Positions 63,992 through 64,000 of a stretch of 64,000 nt of DNA are shown one piece after another. Made by a program: the position numbers and the translations under genes. The DNA comes from Glaciecola sp947496235 (GTDB lineage: Bacteria; Pseudomonadota; Gammaproteobacteria; Enterobacterales; Alteromonadaceae): assembly GCF_050306235.1 (NCBI RefSeq), contig NZ_JBLWFH010000003.1, forward strand, positions 124,001 to 188,000, given 5' to 3'. Below the pieces are notes generated by a model. It did no database searches, was not told where the DNA came from, and worked only from the letters and a program-made list of their open reading frames with translations. Positions within the stretch are counted from its first letter, which is position 1. Every line of letters begins with the position of its first letter.

Positions 63992-64000
63992 AGTTTTTTC

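Overview
The window is a chromosomal segment of a moderately AT-rich gammaproteobacterium. It most likely belongs to the Alteromonadales (Glaciecola/Paraglaciecola/Alteromonas-like). The basis is the gammaproteobacterial block ygfB-pepP-ubiH-ubiI, gcvTHP, 6S RNA-fau-rpiA-serA and aceE-aceF-lpdA, combined with a marine-type set of exported lipoproteins, alkaline phosphatases, a TonB-dependent receptor and several c-di-GMP enzymes. No tRNA, rRNA, prophage, insertion sequence or CRISPR array was seen.

Layout. 1-5.4 kb: a CheB-CheR-PAS fusion (runs off the left edge) divergent from a GAF/PAS/GGDEF/EAL protein. 5.7-10 kb: two tandem PhoA-type alkaline phosphatases, one soluble and one a lipoprotein on a collagen-like stalk, plus an exported protein. 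10-17.4 kb: yjdM, an ECF sigma factor with a small membrane partner, a TPR-GGDEF protein, an operon of three lipoproteins around an M48 protease, and a decayed FAD oxidase with an internal deletion. 17.5-24.3 kb: a Fur-box-preceded locus of large lipoprotein, TonB-dependent receptor and di-haem peroxidase. A possible short Fur-controlled RNA sits on the opposite strand of its promoter region. 24.3-35.1 kb: an accessory stretch of hydrolases, small lipoproteins, an exported unknown, a zinc alcohol dehydrogenase with a divergent Lrp-type regulator, and a pair of paralogous exported proteins of unknown family. Four clusters of a two-hairpin repeat, whose full unit is always 67 bp, lie between these genes and nowhere else in the window.

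35.1-53.4 kb is core metabolism: the glycine cleavage system, a LysR regulator, an exported amidohydrolase, a small charged protein, the ubiquinone hydroxylases with pepP and ygfB, a GntP-type permease, 6S RNA, ribokinase-like kinase, nucleoside hydrolase, fau, rpiA and serA. Glycine cleavage, fau and serA all belong to serine/glycine/one-carbon metabolism. serA is preceded by tandem MetJ-type boxes, which would tie serine synthesis to methionine status. The permease, kinase and nucleosidase look like a nucleoside/ribose salvage cassette placed around 6S RNA, where zapA and fau are the neighbours in E. coli. 53.4-57.6 kb: two DUF481 outer-membrane-type proteins, an HDOD protein, a DUF1289 protein and an acyltransferase. 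57.8-64 kb: the pyruvate dehydrogenase operon aceE-aceF-lpdA on the minus strand.

Most notable points: the orphan minus-strand terminator beside a Fur box (candidate sRNA), the polarised 67-bp repeat clusters, the tandem MetJ boxes before serA, the 6S RNA embedded in a salvage cassette, and two independent pairs in which a soluble exported protein is followed by a lipoprotein paralogue with a collagen-like linker. Functions are inferred from motifs read by eye; no database search was run.
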